The notes under the pieces are model-generated. The model had not been told where the DNA came from. It did not search any database and saw only the letters and a list, made by a program, of their open reading frames with translations. Positions 20,813-31,554 of a stretch of DNA of 47,978 nt are shown here, in pieces. Positions within the stretch are counted from its first letter, which is position 1. Each line of letters begins with the position of its first letter. Position numbers and translations under genes: made by a program. The DNA comes from DATLZM01 sp035559315 (GTDB taxonomy: Bacteria > Actinomycetota > UBA4738 > HRBIN12), in assembly GCA_035559315.1 (NCBI GenBank), contig DATMBJ010000161.1, positions 1 to 47,978 of the forward strand, in the 5' to 3' direction.

Positions 20813-22189
20813 GTGCCGCACGCCGACAGGACGAGCGAACGGACGGGGGCTCGGCGGACCTGGGCCCAGGGCGACGGCCCGGTGCGCCGGCGCCTGGTCC
20901 GGCCCCTCCAGGCGTTCCTGCAGGAGGAGTCCGCGGGCGGCGTCCTGCTGCTCGCGGCGGCGGTGGCGGCCCTCGCCTGGGCCAACTCCCCGTGGGGCGC
21001 GACCTACGAGCGGATCTGGCACACGGAGCTCTCGATCCGGCTCGGCCGATGGGCGATCTCGGAGGACCTCCGCCACTGGGTGAACGACGCCCTGATGTCG
21101 CTGTTCTTCCTGGTGGTGGGCCTCGAGATCAAGCGCGAGCTCGTGACGGGGGAGCTCCGGGATGCGCGGGCGGCGGCGCTCCCGGCGATCGCCGCCCTGG
21201 GCGGGATGGTGGTCCCGGCCCTCATCTACCTGGCGCTCAACCCGAGCGGGGAGGCCGCCCGCGGTTGGGGGATCCCGATGGCCACCGACATCGCGTTCGC
21301 CGTCGGGGTGCTCACGCTCGCGGCGAGCGTGGCCCCGCCGGGCCTGAAGCCGTTCCTCCTGGCCCTGGCCATCGTGGACGACATCGGCGCGATCGTGGTC
21401 ATCGCGGTCTTCTACTCCGGCGGGGTGGCCTGGGCCCCGCTCGCGGTTGCGGCCGGCCTGTGCGTGCTGATCGCCGCGGCGTGGCGGTCGGGGGTGCGGT
21501 CGGCGCCGGTGCACGTCGCGCTCGGGGCGCTCCTGTGGATCGCCGTGTACGCGTCGGGGGTCCACCCGACGATCGCGGGGGTGGCGATGGGGCTGCTCAC
21601 GCCGGCCGTCGCGTTCGAGCGGCCCCGTACGGTGAGCCGCGAGGCCCACCGGGTGGCCGAGGAGACCTCGGACCAGCCCTGGCCCCCCGACGTCGACGCG
21701 CCGCAGTGGCTCGAGCTGGCGCGGCTCGCGCGGGAGGCGGTGTCCCCGCTCGCCCGGCTGGAGGCGACCCTCCACCCCTGGACGAGCTTCGTCGTGGTGC
21801 CGGTCTTCGCCCTGGCCAACGCCGGGGTGCGGCTCTCGGGCGAGGCGCTCCGCGGGGCCCTCGCCAGCCGGGTGACGCTCGGCGTGCTCCTGGGCCTCGT
21901 GGTGGGGAAGACCGTGGGGATCAGCGTCGCGACCCTCGGGGCGGCCCGACTGCGCCTGGCCTCGCTGCCCACGGGGGCGGATCGCTCGGACGTGGTGGGG
22001 ACCGCGGCGGTGGCCGGCATCGGTTTCACGGTGTCCCTCTTCATCACGGAGCTGGCGTTCGCGGACCGCGCGCTGGTGGACGAGGCGAAGGTGGGGATCC
22101 TCGCCGCCTCCGTCGTGGCGGGAGCGCTCGGCTTCGCCCTCCTCTCCATCACCCGGGCCCGGGCCGCGTCCCCGTCCGGCGAGCTATGA
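20813..22189 (+). CDS. nhaA: NhaA-type Na+/H+ antiporter
   Basis: The 458-residue protein has the twelve-helix NhaA fold. The signature ATDIAFAVGVLTL and the paired aspartates 189-190 in LAIVDDIGAIVVIAVF match the Na+/H+ binding pair of Escherichia coli NhaA (Asp163-Asp164). LIKREL-like VVGLEIKRELVTGELRD precedes them. It exports Na+ or Li+ in exchange for protons and sets cytoplasmic pH. The N-terminus has about 20 extra polar residues, and a hydrophilic insert of about 40 residues (around VSREAHRVAEETSDQPWPP) sits between helices, as in many actinobacterial forms. GTG 20813 is preferred to GTG 20777 because GGAGGT lies 7 nt upstream. It precedes hppA, which can provide the proton gradient it uses. 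Confidence 0.93.
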   Translation: MPHADRTSERTGARRTWAQGDGPVRRRLVRPLQAFLQEESAGGVLLLAAAVAALAWANSPWGATYERIWHTELSIRLGRWAISEDLRHWVNDALMSLFFLVVGLEIKRELVTGELRDARAAALPAIAALGGMVVPALIYLALNPSGEAARGWGIPMATDIAFAVGVLTLAASVAPPGLKPFLLALAIVDDIGAIVVIAVFYSGGVAWAPLAVAAGLCVLIAAAWRSGVRSAPVHVALGALLWIAVYASGVHPTIAGVAMGLLTPAVAFERPRTVSREAHRVAEETSDQPWPPDVDAPQWLELARLAREAVSPLARLEATLHPWTSFVVVPVFALANAGVRLSGEALRGALASRVTLGVLLGLVVGKTVGISVATLGAARLRLASLPTGADRSDVVGTAAVAGIGFTVSLFITELAFADRALVDEAKVGILAASVVAGALGFALLSITRARAASPSGEL

Positions 22190-22190
22190 T
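22185..22190 (+). promoter_or_regulatory. -10 element TATGAT for hppA
   Basis: TATGAT overlaps the TGA stop of nhaA and is the closest match to TATAAT in the window. It predicts a leader of about 44 nt with AGGAGG (22231-22236) just before the hppA ATG, so hppA can be expressed independently of nhaA. Confidence 0.45.
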
Positions 22191-22240
22191 GGGCCTCCCG
22201 CGGGCACGTCGCCCCTGACCTGCGACTTCGAGGAGGCTCC

Positions 22241-24496
<2,256 letters not shown>

Positions 24497-24500
24497 GGGC

Positions 24501-24863
24501 ATGGTCGCCCGGCTCCGGCGCTTCCTGCACCGGCTCACGGAGTCCGACGAGGAACGCCTGGCCGAGGAGATCCGGGCCTGGGCGGCCACCGTCCCCGACG
24601 CCGTCCCCATCGCCTACGCGCCCCTCCGGAAGCGGGTGAAGATCGCCGGGGTCGTGAAGCGGATCACGGTCCGGCCGGTCGAGGGGTTCGAGTCGCTCGA
24701 GGCCCTGATCACCGACGGGACCGGCGAGCTGGCGGTGGTGTGGATGGGCCGACGCCAGATCCCGGGCCTCACCCTGGGGACCCGGGTGGTCGTGGAGGGC
24801 GTGGTCGGCGAACAACGCGGAGCGCGGAAGATGGTGAACCCGAGCTTCGAGTTCGCGGCCTGA
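24501..24863 (+). CDS. OB-fold nucleic-acid-binding domain protein
   Basis: This 120-residue protein has a helical N-terminus (about 1-35) and an OB-fold beta barrel: RKRVKIAGVVKRITVRP, EALITDGTGELAVVWMG, GTRVVVEGVVGEQRG and a closing NPSFEF. It matches the small actinobacterial OB-fold proteins encoded beside TrkA/CeoB-CeoC genes, as at Mycobacterium tuberculosis Rv2694c (from memory). The family is thought to bind single-stranded nucleic acid, but its link to potassium genes is unexplained. The ATG directly follows hppA (4-nt gap), so it is likely cotranscribed with it. The stop codon is embedded in a palindrome shared with the convergent TrkA gene. Confidence 0.82.
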   Translation: MVARLRRFLHRLTESDEERLAEEIRAWAATVPDAVPIAYAPLRKRVKIAGVVKRITVRPVEGFESLEALITDGTGELAVVWMGRRQIPGLTLGTRVVVEGVVGEQRGARKMVNPSFEFAA

Positions 24864-24877
24864 GCGGGGCCGCTCAG
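24860..24877. terminator. Perfect inverted repeat spanning both convergent stop codons
   Basis: CTGAGCGG (24860-24867), GG, CCGCTCAG (24870-24877) is a perfect 8-bp inverted repeat. It includes the OB-fold TGA (24861-24863) and, on the other strand, the TrkA TGA (24874-24876). It could halt transcription from both sides. No T-run follows on either strand. Confidence 0.45.
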
Positions 24878-25590
24878 ATCGAGGCGGCCCCCTCCGTCCG
24901 GTCGGGGGGAGCGGCCCCCGGGACGCCCTCCCCGACCACGGCCAGGCGGAGGGCGGCCTCGCTCTCCGGCGCGGCCAGCGCGACCACCTCGTCCCCCGCG
25001 ACGAGCACGGTCTCCGGCTGGGGGATCACGACGTGGCCCTCGCGCAGGATCGCGACGATCGCGGAGTCGGGCGGCAGGCGGAGCTCGTAGAGGGGCCGGC
25101 CCACGTTCGGGGACTCCTCGGGGAGCGTCATCTCGACGATCGCGATCCGGCCGCCCTCCAGGCGGATCAGGCGGACCAGGTCGCCCACGGTCACCGCCTC
25201 CTCGACCAGGGCCGTGAGGATGTGGGGGGGCGAGACGGCCGCGTCCACCCCCCACTGCTCGTTGAACAGCCACTCGTTCCGGGGGTGGTTGACCCGGGCC
25301 AGCACCCGGGGCACGCCGAACTCCTGCTTCGCGAGGAGGGAGGTCACGAGGTTGTCCTCGTCGTCGCCGGTCGCCGCGACGAGGACGTCGGCCGTGGACA
25401 GGTCGGCCTTCTCGAGGACCCACGGTTCGCAGGCGTCGCCGAGCACCACGCTGACCCCCGGGGCGATGGCCTGGAGCCGCTCGGCCGTGGCCCGGTCCTG
25501 TTCGATCACCGTGACCTGGTGGCCGCGCTCGGCGAGGTCGATCGCGAGGTGCCGGCCCACCGCGCCGCCGCCGCTGATCACGACCCGCAT
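24874..25590 (-). CDS. trkA: TrkA/RCK family potassium uptake regulatory protein
   Basis: The 238-residue protein has an RCK_N Rossmann domain with nucleotide-binding GGGAVG (residues 7-12), the acidic end of strand two in VIEQDR, and GDACEPWVLEKA. An RCK_C domain from about residue 135 follows (YELRLPPDSAIVAILREG, VLVAGDEVVAL). TrkA proteins bind NAD(H) or ATP on the N-domain, and often cyclic di-AMP on the C-domain, and gate K+ transporters from the cytoplasm. The C-terminal 20 residues form a loose tail. It lies 12 nt after a second trkA-like gene on the same strand, matching the CeoB-CeoC pair of mycobacteria. No TrkH/KtrB channel gene is seen; the KimA-like permeases beside it are possible partners. 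Confidence 0.88.
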   Translation of the reverse strand: MRVVISGGGAVGRHLAIDLAERGHQVTVIEQDRATAERLQAIAPGVSVVLGDACEPWVLEKADLSTADVLVAATGDDEDNLVTSLLAKQEFGVPRVLARVNHPRNEWLFNEQWGVDAAVSPPHILTALVEEAVTVGDLVRLIRLEGGRIAIVEMTLPEESPNVGRPLYELRLPPDSAIVAILREGHVVIPQPETVLVAGDEVVALAAPESEAALRLAVVGEGVPGAAPPDRTEGAASI

Positions 25591-25602
25591 CGCCGTCCCC
25601 CG

Positions 25603-26262
25603 TCAGTGCTCGGCCGGGGCCTCGAGCAGCTCATCGAGGAGCTCCAGGGCCTCCCGGTGGACGAAGAGCTGGGCGTGGTCGCCCTCCTGGAACGTGCTCG
25701 AGGGCACCGGGATGAACCCCTGCCCGCCGCGGTCCACGCCGCCCACCAGGATCTTCCCGGGGACCTGGAGCGCGCTCACCGGCTTGCCGACGAGGTGCGG
25801 GGGCACCGCCACCCGCATCCGGAACAGCTCGCCGCCGGCGAGGGTCTCCTTGATCTCCTCCCGGGCGTGGAACAGCATCGCCATGATCTGCTTCACCGCC
25901 CAGCGCACGCTCGCCACCGTGGGGATGTTCAGCCGCTCGTAGATCTCGGCCCGGCGGGGGTCGAAGATCCGGGCGATCACCACCGGCACGTGGTAGTGCT
26001 CCCGCGCCACGCGGGCCGACACGATGTTGGAGTTGTCGCCGCTCGAGACCGCCACGAAGGCGTCGGCGTCCTTGATCCCCGCCTCCTCGAGCACCTCGGG
26101 GTCGAAGCCGATCCCGACGACGGTCCGGGCCTCGAAGCCCGGCGGGAGCCGCTCGAACGCCTCGGGCCGTTTGTCGATGATGGAGACCTCGTGGCCGGCC
26201 TTGGCCAGCTCCACCGTGAGGAGGGAGCCGACCCGTCCGCAGCCCATGATGACGACCCGCAC
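25603..26262 (-). CDS. trkA: TrkA/RCK family potassium uptake regulatory protein (second of pair)
   Basis: The 219-residue protein has RCK_N with GCGRVG (residues 7-12), SIIDKRPEAFERL and FVAVSSGDNSNIVSARVARE. It ends with an RCK_C domain (LVGKPVSALQVPGKILVGGV, FQEGDHAQLFV). It is complete and closely similar in plan to the downstream TrkA, with which it should form hetero-oligomers that respond to nucleotides and regulate K+ flux. TAGGCT ends 8 nt before the GTG start and no ribosome-binding site is present. It is divergent from the first KimA-like permease gene, with 77 bp between, so one control region can set both halves of the K+ system. Confidence 0.88.
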   Translation of the reverse strand: MRVVIMGCGRVGSLLTVELAKAGHEVSIIDKRPEAFERLPPGFEARTVVGIGFDPEVLEEAGIKDADAFVAVSSGDNSNIVSARVAREHYHVPVVIARIFDPRRAEIYERLNIPTVASVRWAVKQIMAMLFHAREEIKETLAGGELFRMRVAVPPHLVGKPVSALQVPGKILVGGVDRGGQGFIPVPSSTFQEGDHAQLFVHREALELLDELLEAPAEH

Positions 26263-26270
26263 GAGCGGTT

Positions 26271-26276
26271 AGCCTA
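26271..26276 (-). promoter_or_regulatory. -10 element TAGGCT for the trkA pair, inside a palindrome
   Basis: On the minus strand TAGGCT ends 8 nt before GTG 26262. It sits in GTTAGCCTAAC (26268-26278), a palindrome with a single central base. The other strand therefore also reads a -10-like TAGCCT. Confidence 0.45.
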
Positions 26277-26326
26277 ACGCGTGGGGGGACGGGGCGCGGT
26301 GCCTCGACCCGGCAACCGGTGCCCGC

Positions 26327-26332
26327 TACCCT
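26327..26332 (+). promoter_or_regulatory. -10 element TACCCT for the KimA-like operon
   Basis: TACCCT ends 7 nt before ATG 26340 and no ribosome-binding site is seen, so the message should be leaderless. This also argues against the GTG at 26319, which would lie upstream of the transcript. Confidence 0.5.
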
Positions 26333-26339
26333 GCGTCGC

Positions 26340-28667
26340 ATGCCCGCCACGGTTCGGACCCGTCCGCCCGCCAGGGACCTGATCAAGCGCGTCCTCCTCG
26401 GCCGGGCCCTCGCCACCCACGAGCAGGAGCACCAGCTCCTGCCGAAGATCCTCGCGCTCCCGGTCTTCTCCTCGGACCCCCTCTCCTCGAACGCCTACGC
26501 GACCGAGGAGATGATGCTGGTCCTGGTGCTGGCCGGCTCCGGGGCCCTCTCGCTCCGGCTCCCCATCGCCCTGGCCATCGCCGCGCTCCTCGTGGTCGTC
26601 GTGACCTCCTACCGGCAGACCGTGCGTGCGTACCCGCGGGGCGGTGGCTCCTACATCGTGGCCCGGGAGAACCTGGGGACCCTCCCCGGGCTGGTCGCCG
26701 CGGCGGCGATCCTCTCCGACTACGTCCTCACGGTGGCGGTCTCGATCACCGCGGGGACGATCGCGATCACCTCCGCGGTGCCGGCCCTCCGCGAGCACCG
26801 GGTGGGGATGGCCCTGGCCCTGGTGGGGTTCGTCACGCTCGCGAACCTCCGGGGGGTGAAGGAGACCGGAACGCTCTTCGCCATCCCCACCTACGGGTTC
26901 GTCGCGATGGTCGGGCTCACGCTCGCCACCGGCTTCCTCCGGTGCCTCTCCGGCTGCCCGGTGGCCGAGACCGCCGACCTGCCGCTCCCGCGGGAGGGGC
27001 CCCTCACGTGGTTCCTGGTCCTCCGGGCCTTCGCCTCGGGGGCCACCGCCCTCACCGGGGTCGAGGCGATCGCGGACGGCGTGGGCGCGTTCCGGCGGCC
27101 CCAGGCGAGGAACGCCGCCGCCACCCTCGCGATCATGGGCGCGATGAGCGTCACGATGTTCCTGGGGATCACCTGGCTGGCGGGCGCGCTCCACGTCCGG
27201 ACCAACCACGAGATCGCGCTCCACACCTCGGTCCTGGCCCAGATCGGGGAGACCGTGTTCGGCCACGGGGTCCTCTTCGCCCTCCTGCAGGCGGCCACCG
27301 CCGGGATCCTGGTGCTGGCGGCGAACACCGCGTACCAGGACTTCCCGAGGCTCTCCTCGATCCTCGCCCGCGACCGGTTCATGCCGGCCCAGTTCCGCAA
27401 CCGGGGCGACCGGCTGGTGTTCTCCAACGGCGTGCTCGCCCTGGCGACCCTGGCGGGGGTGCTCATCTGGGCCTTCGATGCGGAGCTGACCCGGCTGATC
27501 CAGCTCTACGTCGTCGGGGTGTTCACGGCGTTCACGCTGTCGCAGGCCGGGATGGTCCGGCGGTGGATCGGGCGGCGGGAGCCCGGCTGGCGCCGCAGCG
27601 CCGCGATCAACGGGGTGGGGGCGGCGGTCACCGGGGTCGTCCTGGTCATCGTCACGCTCACGAAGTTCACCCGCGGGGCGTGGATCGTGATCGCGGCGAT
27701 GCCCGTGATCGTCTCGTTCTTCCTCGCCGTGCGCCGGCACTACGAGCGGACCGGGCGCCTGCTCCGGGCCAGGGGGCTGCGGGCCGACGTCGAGGCCCGG
27801 ACGTCGTTCCTGATGCTCGTGCCCGACCTCGGGCCTGCCGTCGCGGACGCCGCCGCCTACCTCCTCGCGGTCCGCCCCGACCGGGTGGTGCCGCTCTACG
27901 TGGGGCCGCCCGAGGCCTTCGAGGAGGTGGCCGCCGGGTGGGCGACGCTCGCGCCCCGGCTCGGGAAGCTCGAGCGGCTGCCGCGGGCGGCCGAGCAGCC
28001 GGTCCGGGCGCTCCGCGCGTACCTCCGGTCGATGCCCCGCGAGCCCGACGGGTTCGTCACGGTCGTGATCCCCGAGCGGATCGGGCGCCGGTCGCCGCTC
28101 CGGCCGCTCGGCGAGCGGCGGGCGCTCCTCCTCAAGACCTCGCTGCTGTTCGAGCCGGGGGTGGTGGTGACGAACGTCCCGCTCCTCCCGGAGGAGGAGC
28201 CGTTCGTGGCGACGCGGGGGGAACACGCGGTCGAGCTCCGCCGGAGCGTGGTGCTGGTGCCGGTGTCGGCGGTCCACGACGCCACCGTCCGGGCGGTGGT
28301 CTACGCGAAGGCCCTGCGCCCGGCGGTCCTCGAGGCGCTCTACTTCGTCACCGACCCCGAGGAGGTCGGCCCGATGGTCGAGGAGTGGCACCGGCGGCGC
28401 ATCGACGTGCCGCTCGCGATGGTGGAGGCGCCCTTCCGCGACCTGGGCCCGCCGCTCCTGGCGGAGATCCGCTCCCATACCCGGCGGGAGGACACCGTGG
28501 TGACCGTGGTCCTGCCCGAGTTCGTCGTGCGGCGGTGGTGGGAGCACGTGCTCCACAACCAGACCGCGTTCTACTTCAAGCGGCTGCTCCTCTACGAGCC
28601 GCGGGTGGTGGTGACGAGCGTCCCCTACCACCTGGGCGCCGGGGCGGCGGAGCCGGGCGCGCCGTGA
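26340..28667 (+). CDS. KimA-like APC-superfamily potassium importer with tandem UspA-like C-terminus
   Basis: The 775-residue protein has twelve membrane helices (about 35-450) and a cytoplasmic region of about 310 residues. FSSDPLSSNAYATEE puts Asp46 and Tyr53 seven apart, and LSDYVLTVAVS puts Asp127 and Thr131 four apart. The 81-residue distance between the two aspartates equals that of Bacillus subtilis KimA (Asp36, Tyr43, Asp117, Thr121, from memory), where these residues hold K+. KimA is a high-affinity K+/H+ symporter inhibited by cyclic di-AMP. The tail appears to be two UspA-like repeats, each with a closing block (VTVVIPERIG, VVVTNVPLL; VTVVLPEFVV, VVVTSVPYHL). General annotation would say amino-acid permease; the trkA neighbours favour K+. 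It overlaps the next paralogue by 4 bp. Confidence 0.8.
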   Translation: MPATVRTRPPARDLIKRVLLGRALATHEQEHQLLPKILALPVFSSDPLSSNAYATEEMMLVLVLAGSGALSLRLPIALAIAALLVVVVTSYRQTVRAYPRGGGSYIVARENLGTLPGLVAAAAILSDYVLTVAVSITAGTIAITSAVPALREHRVGMALALVGFVTLANLRGVKETGTLFAIPTYGFVAMVGLTLATGFLRCLSGCPVAETADLPLPREGPLTWFLVLRAFASGATALTGVEAIADGVGAFRRPQARNAAATLAIMGAMSVTMFLGITWLAGALHVRTNHEIALHTSVLAQIGETVFGHGVLFALLQAATAGILVLAANTAYQDFPRLSSILARDRFMPAQFRNRGDRLVFSNGVLALATLAGVLIWAFDAELTRLIQLYVVGVFTAFTLSQAGMVRRWIGRREPGWRRSAAINGVGAAVTGVVLVIVTLTKFTRGAWIVIAAMPVIVSFFLAVRRHYERTGRLLRARGLRADVEARTSFLMLVPDLGPAVADAAAYLLAVRPDRVVPLYVGPPEAFEEVAAGWATLAPRLGKLERLPRAAEQPVRALRAYLRSMPREPDGFVTVVIPERIGRRSPLRPLGERRALLLKTSLLFEPGVVVTNVPLLPEEEPFVATRGEHAVELRRSVVLVPVSAVHDATVRAVVYAKALRPAVLEALYFVTDPEEVGPMVEEWHRRRIDVPLAMVEAPFRDLGPPLLAEIRSHTRREDTVVTVVLPEFVVRRWWEHVLHNQTAFYFKRLLLYEPRVVVTSVPYHLGAGAAEPGAP

Positions 28668-31024
28668 GGGTCGCGACGCTCCCGCCCCGACGCCGGGGGG
28701 GCCTGCTCAAGCGGGTCCTGGTGGGGCGCGCGATGGCGAGCGCGCGGCTCGAGCACACGCTGCTGCCGAAGGTCCTCGCGCTCCCGGTCTTCTCCTCCGA
28801 CGCGCTCTCCTCGGTGGCCTACGCGACCGAGGAGATCCTGTTCGTGCTCTCGAGCGCGACCGCGGCGGCGTCGGCGCGCCGCTTCGTGATGCCGATCGCC
28901 CTGGCGATCGCCGCGCTCATGGTGATCGTGATCTCGTCCTACCGCCAGACGGTGCGGGCCTACCCCTCCGGCGGCGGGGCCTACATCGTGAGCAAGGAGA
29001 ACCTGGGGACCCTGCCGGGCCTGGTCGCGGCGGCGGCCCTGCTCACCGACTACGTCCTCACGGTGGCCGTCTCGGTCGCGGCGGGGGTGTTCGCGATCAC
29101 CTCGGCCCGGCCCGCGCTCCTCCCCCACCGGGTCGAGCTCGCGCTGGGGCTCGTCGCGTTCATCACGCTCGCGAACCTCCGCGGCGTGCGCGAGTCCGGC
29201 ACGCTCTTCGCCGTCCCCACCTACGCGTTCATCGCCTCGATCCTCACGATGGTGGCCGTGGGCCTCGCCCGCTGCGCCGCCGCCTGCCCCGCCACCTCTC
29301 CCGTCCCGCCCCACCCCGACCTGGCCGCGGTCGCCGGGCCGGTCGGCGCGTTCACGATCCTGCGGGCCTTCTCCTCGGGCTCGACCGCCCTCACCGGCGT
29401 GGAGGCCATCTCGAACGGGGTGCCGGCGTTCCGCCGCCCCCAGGCGAAGAACGCCGCCGACACCCTGGCGATGATGGGGGCCATCGCGATCGCGATGTTC
29501 CTCGGGATCTCGTTCCTCGCCACCCACGTCCCCGGGATCACCGTGAGCGAGGAGCGGTCGGTCGTGGCCCAGATCGCCGACGCCGTCTTCGACGGCGGGA
29601 TCGGCTTCTACGTCGTGCAGGCCTTCACCGCGGCCATCCTGGTGCTCGCGGCGAACACCGCCTACCAGGACTTCCCCAGGCTCTCGGCGATCCTCGCCCG
29701 GGACCGCTTCATGCCCCGGCAGTTCATGAACCGCGGGGACCGGCTCGTGTTCTCCAACGGCGTGCTGGCGCTCGCGACCCTCGCCGGGCTGCTGCTCGTG
29801 GCGTTCGACGCCGAGGTCACCCGGCTGATCCAGCTCTACGTCGTGGGGGTCTTCACCTCGTTCACGCTCTCCCAGCTCGGGATGGTGCGGCACTGGCGGA
29901 AGGAGGGGGCGCGGGGGGAGGCCGCCCCCCGGGGGTGGCGGCGGGCGATGGCGATCAACGCGGTCGGCGGGCTCACCACGGGCGTGGTGCTGGTCGTGAT
30001 CACGGCCACCAAGTTCCTGCACGGGGCCTGGATCGTGATCGCGGCGATCCCGGTCATCGTGTCCGGCTTCCTCGCCGTCCACCGCCACTACGCGTCGGTG
30101 AGCCGGCAGCTCCGTCGCGGGGCCGTCCGACCGGGGGAGGTCGGGACCAACCACGTCGTGCTGCTCGTCCGCGACGTCGACGCGGCCGCCGCGGAGGCCC
30201 TGGGCTACGTCCGCTCGTTCCGCCCCCGGTACCTCCGGGCCGTCACCCCGACCCGCGAGGGACCGGCGCTCGAGGACCTCCGGGCGCGGTGGCGGACCCT
30301 GCTCCGCGGGCCCGGGCCCGAGCTGGAACCCCTCCCGCCCGGCCCCGACCTCCTGGACTCCGTGCGGGCGTTCCTCGATGGGATCCCGCGAGGGCCGGTC
30401 GACTTCGTCACGGTGGTGGTCCCCGAGCTCGTGGGCGAGTCGCTCGCCCTCTACCTCCTCCGGCGCCGGGCGCTCGTGCGGCTCAAGGCCGGGCTGCTCC
30501 GCGAGGCCGGGGTAGTCGTGACCGACGTCCCGGTGCTCGTGGAGGAAGGGCGGCCCGTGGGCGTCGACGCGCGGCCGCTGATCCCGACCCGGACCGTGGC
30601 CCTGGTGTTCGTGTCCGCGGTGCACGACGCGACGATCCGGGCCGTGAACTACGCCCGCTCCCTCGGGGCCCAGGAGACCCGGGCCGTCTACTTCAGCCTG
30701 GACCCGGACGAGGCGGGCGTGATCGAGGAGGAGTGGGAGCGGGCCGACCCGGGCATCCCGCTGGACGTCGTGGAGGCCCCGTTCCGCGACCTCACCGGGC
30801 CGATCCTGGACGAGGTCCGGCGGGTGACCGCGACCCCGGAGGCGGTGTGCGCCGTGGTCCTCCCCGAGTTCGTGGTGGCCCGGTGGCGCCACGTGCTGCT
30901 GCACAACCAGAACGCCCTGTTCGTGAAGCGCCTGCTGCTCACCGAGCCGCGGGTCATCCTCTCGAGCGTCCCCTACCCGCTGGAGGAGGAGCGATGGATC
31001 GTGCGACGGCGCTCGCCCTCGTGA
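28664..31024 (+). CDS. KimA-like APC-superfamily potassium importer, second paralogue
   Basis: This 786-residue protein is a close paralogue of the preceding gene product, with the same twelve helices and duplicated cytoplasmic tail. FSSDALSSVAYATEE carries Asp46 and Tyr53; LTDYVLTVAVS carries Asp129 and Thr133. Transmembrane blocks such as SYRQTVRAYP, KENLGTLPGLVAAAA and RDRFMP are shared. The cytoplasmic repeats end VVVTDVPVL and VILSSVPYPL. Tandem, translationally coupled copies (GTGA overlap) suggest a heterodimer or two isoforms, since KimA works as a homodimer. It is likely regulated by the TrkA proteins or cyclic di-AMP. The last 31 bases overlap the start of the HD-domain gene. Confidence 0.8.
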   Translation: MRVATLPPRRRGGLLKRVLVGRAMASARLEHTLLPKVLALPVFSSDALSSVAYATEEILFVLSSATAAASARRFVMPIALAIAALMVIVISSYRQTVRAYPSGGGAYIVSKENLGTLPGLVAAAALLTDYVLTVAVSVAAGVFAITSARPALLPHRVELALGLVAFITLANLRGVRESGTLFAVPTYAFIASILTMVAVGLARCAAACPATSPVPPHPDLAAVAGPVGAFTILRAFSSGSTALTGVEAISNGVPAFRRPQAKNAADTLAMMGAIAIAMFLGISFLATHVPGITVSEERSVVAQIADAVFDGGIGFYVVQAFTAAILVLAANTAYQDFPRLSAILARDRFMPRQFMNRGDRLVFSNGVLALATLAGLLLVAFDAEVTRLIQLYVVGVFTSFTLSQLGMVRHWRKEGARGEAAPRGWRRAMAINAVGGLTTGVVLVVITATKFLHGAWIVIAAIPVIVSGFLAVHRHYASVSRQLRRGAVRPGEVGTNHVVLLVRDVDAAAAEALGYVRSFRPRYLRAVTPTREGPALEDLRARWRTLLRGPGPELEPLPPGPDLLDSVRAFLDGIPRGPVDFVTVVVPELVGESLALYLLRRRALVRLKAGLLREAGVVVTDVPVLVEEGRPVGVDARPLIPTRTVALVFVSAVHDATIRAVNYARSLGAQETRAVYFSLDPDEAGVIEEEWERADPGIPLDVVEAPFRDLTGPILDEVRRVTATPEAVCAVVLPEFVVARWRHVLLHNQNALFVKRLLLTEPRVILSSVPYPLEEERWIVRRRSPS

Positions 31025-31542
31025 GGGCGCGGGCGGAGAAGGAGACCACCGTCCGGCACCTGATCTCGGTGGAGGGGGTGATGCGCGCCCTGGCCCGCCG
31101 GTTCGGCGAGGACGAGGAGCTCTGGGGCCTGGCCGGCCTCTTCCACGACCTCGACCAGGACCGGACCCACGACGACCCCGGCCGCCACGGGTTCCTCGCC
31201 GCCGAGTGGCTCCGGGAGGCTGGCGTGGACGACCGGGTGGTGAACGCGGTCCTGGCCCACGCCCACGAGGCCTACCGGACCGACCGGATGTCGCGGGCCG
31301 TGGTCCACGCCGACGCCGTGGCCGGCCTCCTGGTCGCCGCCGCCCTGGTCCGGCCGGAGCGGGCCCGGGGGATGAAGGTCTCCTCGGTGAAGAAGAAGCT
31401 GAAGGAGAAGGCGTTCGCCCCGGGCGTGAACCGCGAGGAGGTCACCTCGGTCGAGGGCTCGCTCGGGCTTCCGCTCGACGAGTTCCTGGCGGTGGCCATC
31501 GAGGGGCTCCAGGAGGTCGCCGCGGAGATCGACCTGGCGTAG
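30994..31542 (+). CDS. HD-domain putative phosphohydrolase
   Basis: The 182-residue protein has the HD hydrolase pattern: an early His (RHLISVEGVMRALARRF), the paired FHDLDQDRTHD, AVLAHAHEAY and a later Asp (VVHADAVAGLL). This set binds one or two metals and cuts phosphoesters, often of nucleotides. The tail holds a Lys-rich helix (VKKKLKEKAFAPGVNREE) seen in the YedJ/uncharacterised HD group. It starts inside the second KimA-like gene with GGAGGAGGAG before the ATG, so expression follows that gene. An obvious but untested idea is turnover of a nucleotide second messenger that gates the K+ importers. The substrate is not established. Confidence 0.85.
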   Translation: MDRATALALVRARAEKETTVRHLISVEGVMRALARRFGEDEELWGLAGLFHDLDQDRTHDDPGRHGFLAAEWLREAGVDDRVVNAVLAHAHEAYRTDRMSRAVVHADAVAGLLVAAALVRPERARGMKVSSVKKKLKEKAFAPGVNREEVTSVEGSLGLPLDEFLAVAIEGLQEVAAEIDLA

Positions 31543-31554
31543 CCGTGGAGCGGG

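Noticed and set aside
26340..31024. Amino-acid permease function for the two APC proteins
   Set aside because: Kept only as an alternative: the KimA-type Asp/Tyr and Asp/Thr spacing, UspA-like tails and trkA neighbours point to K+ instead.
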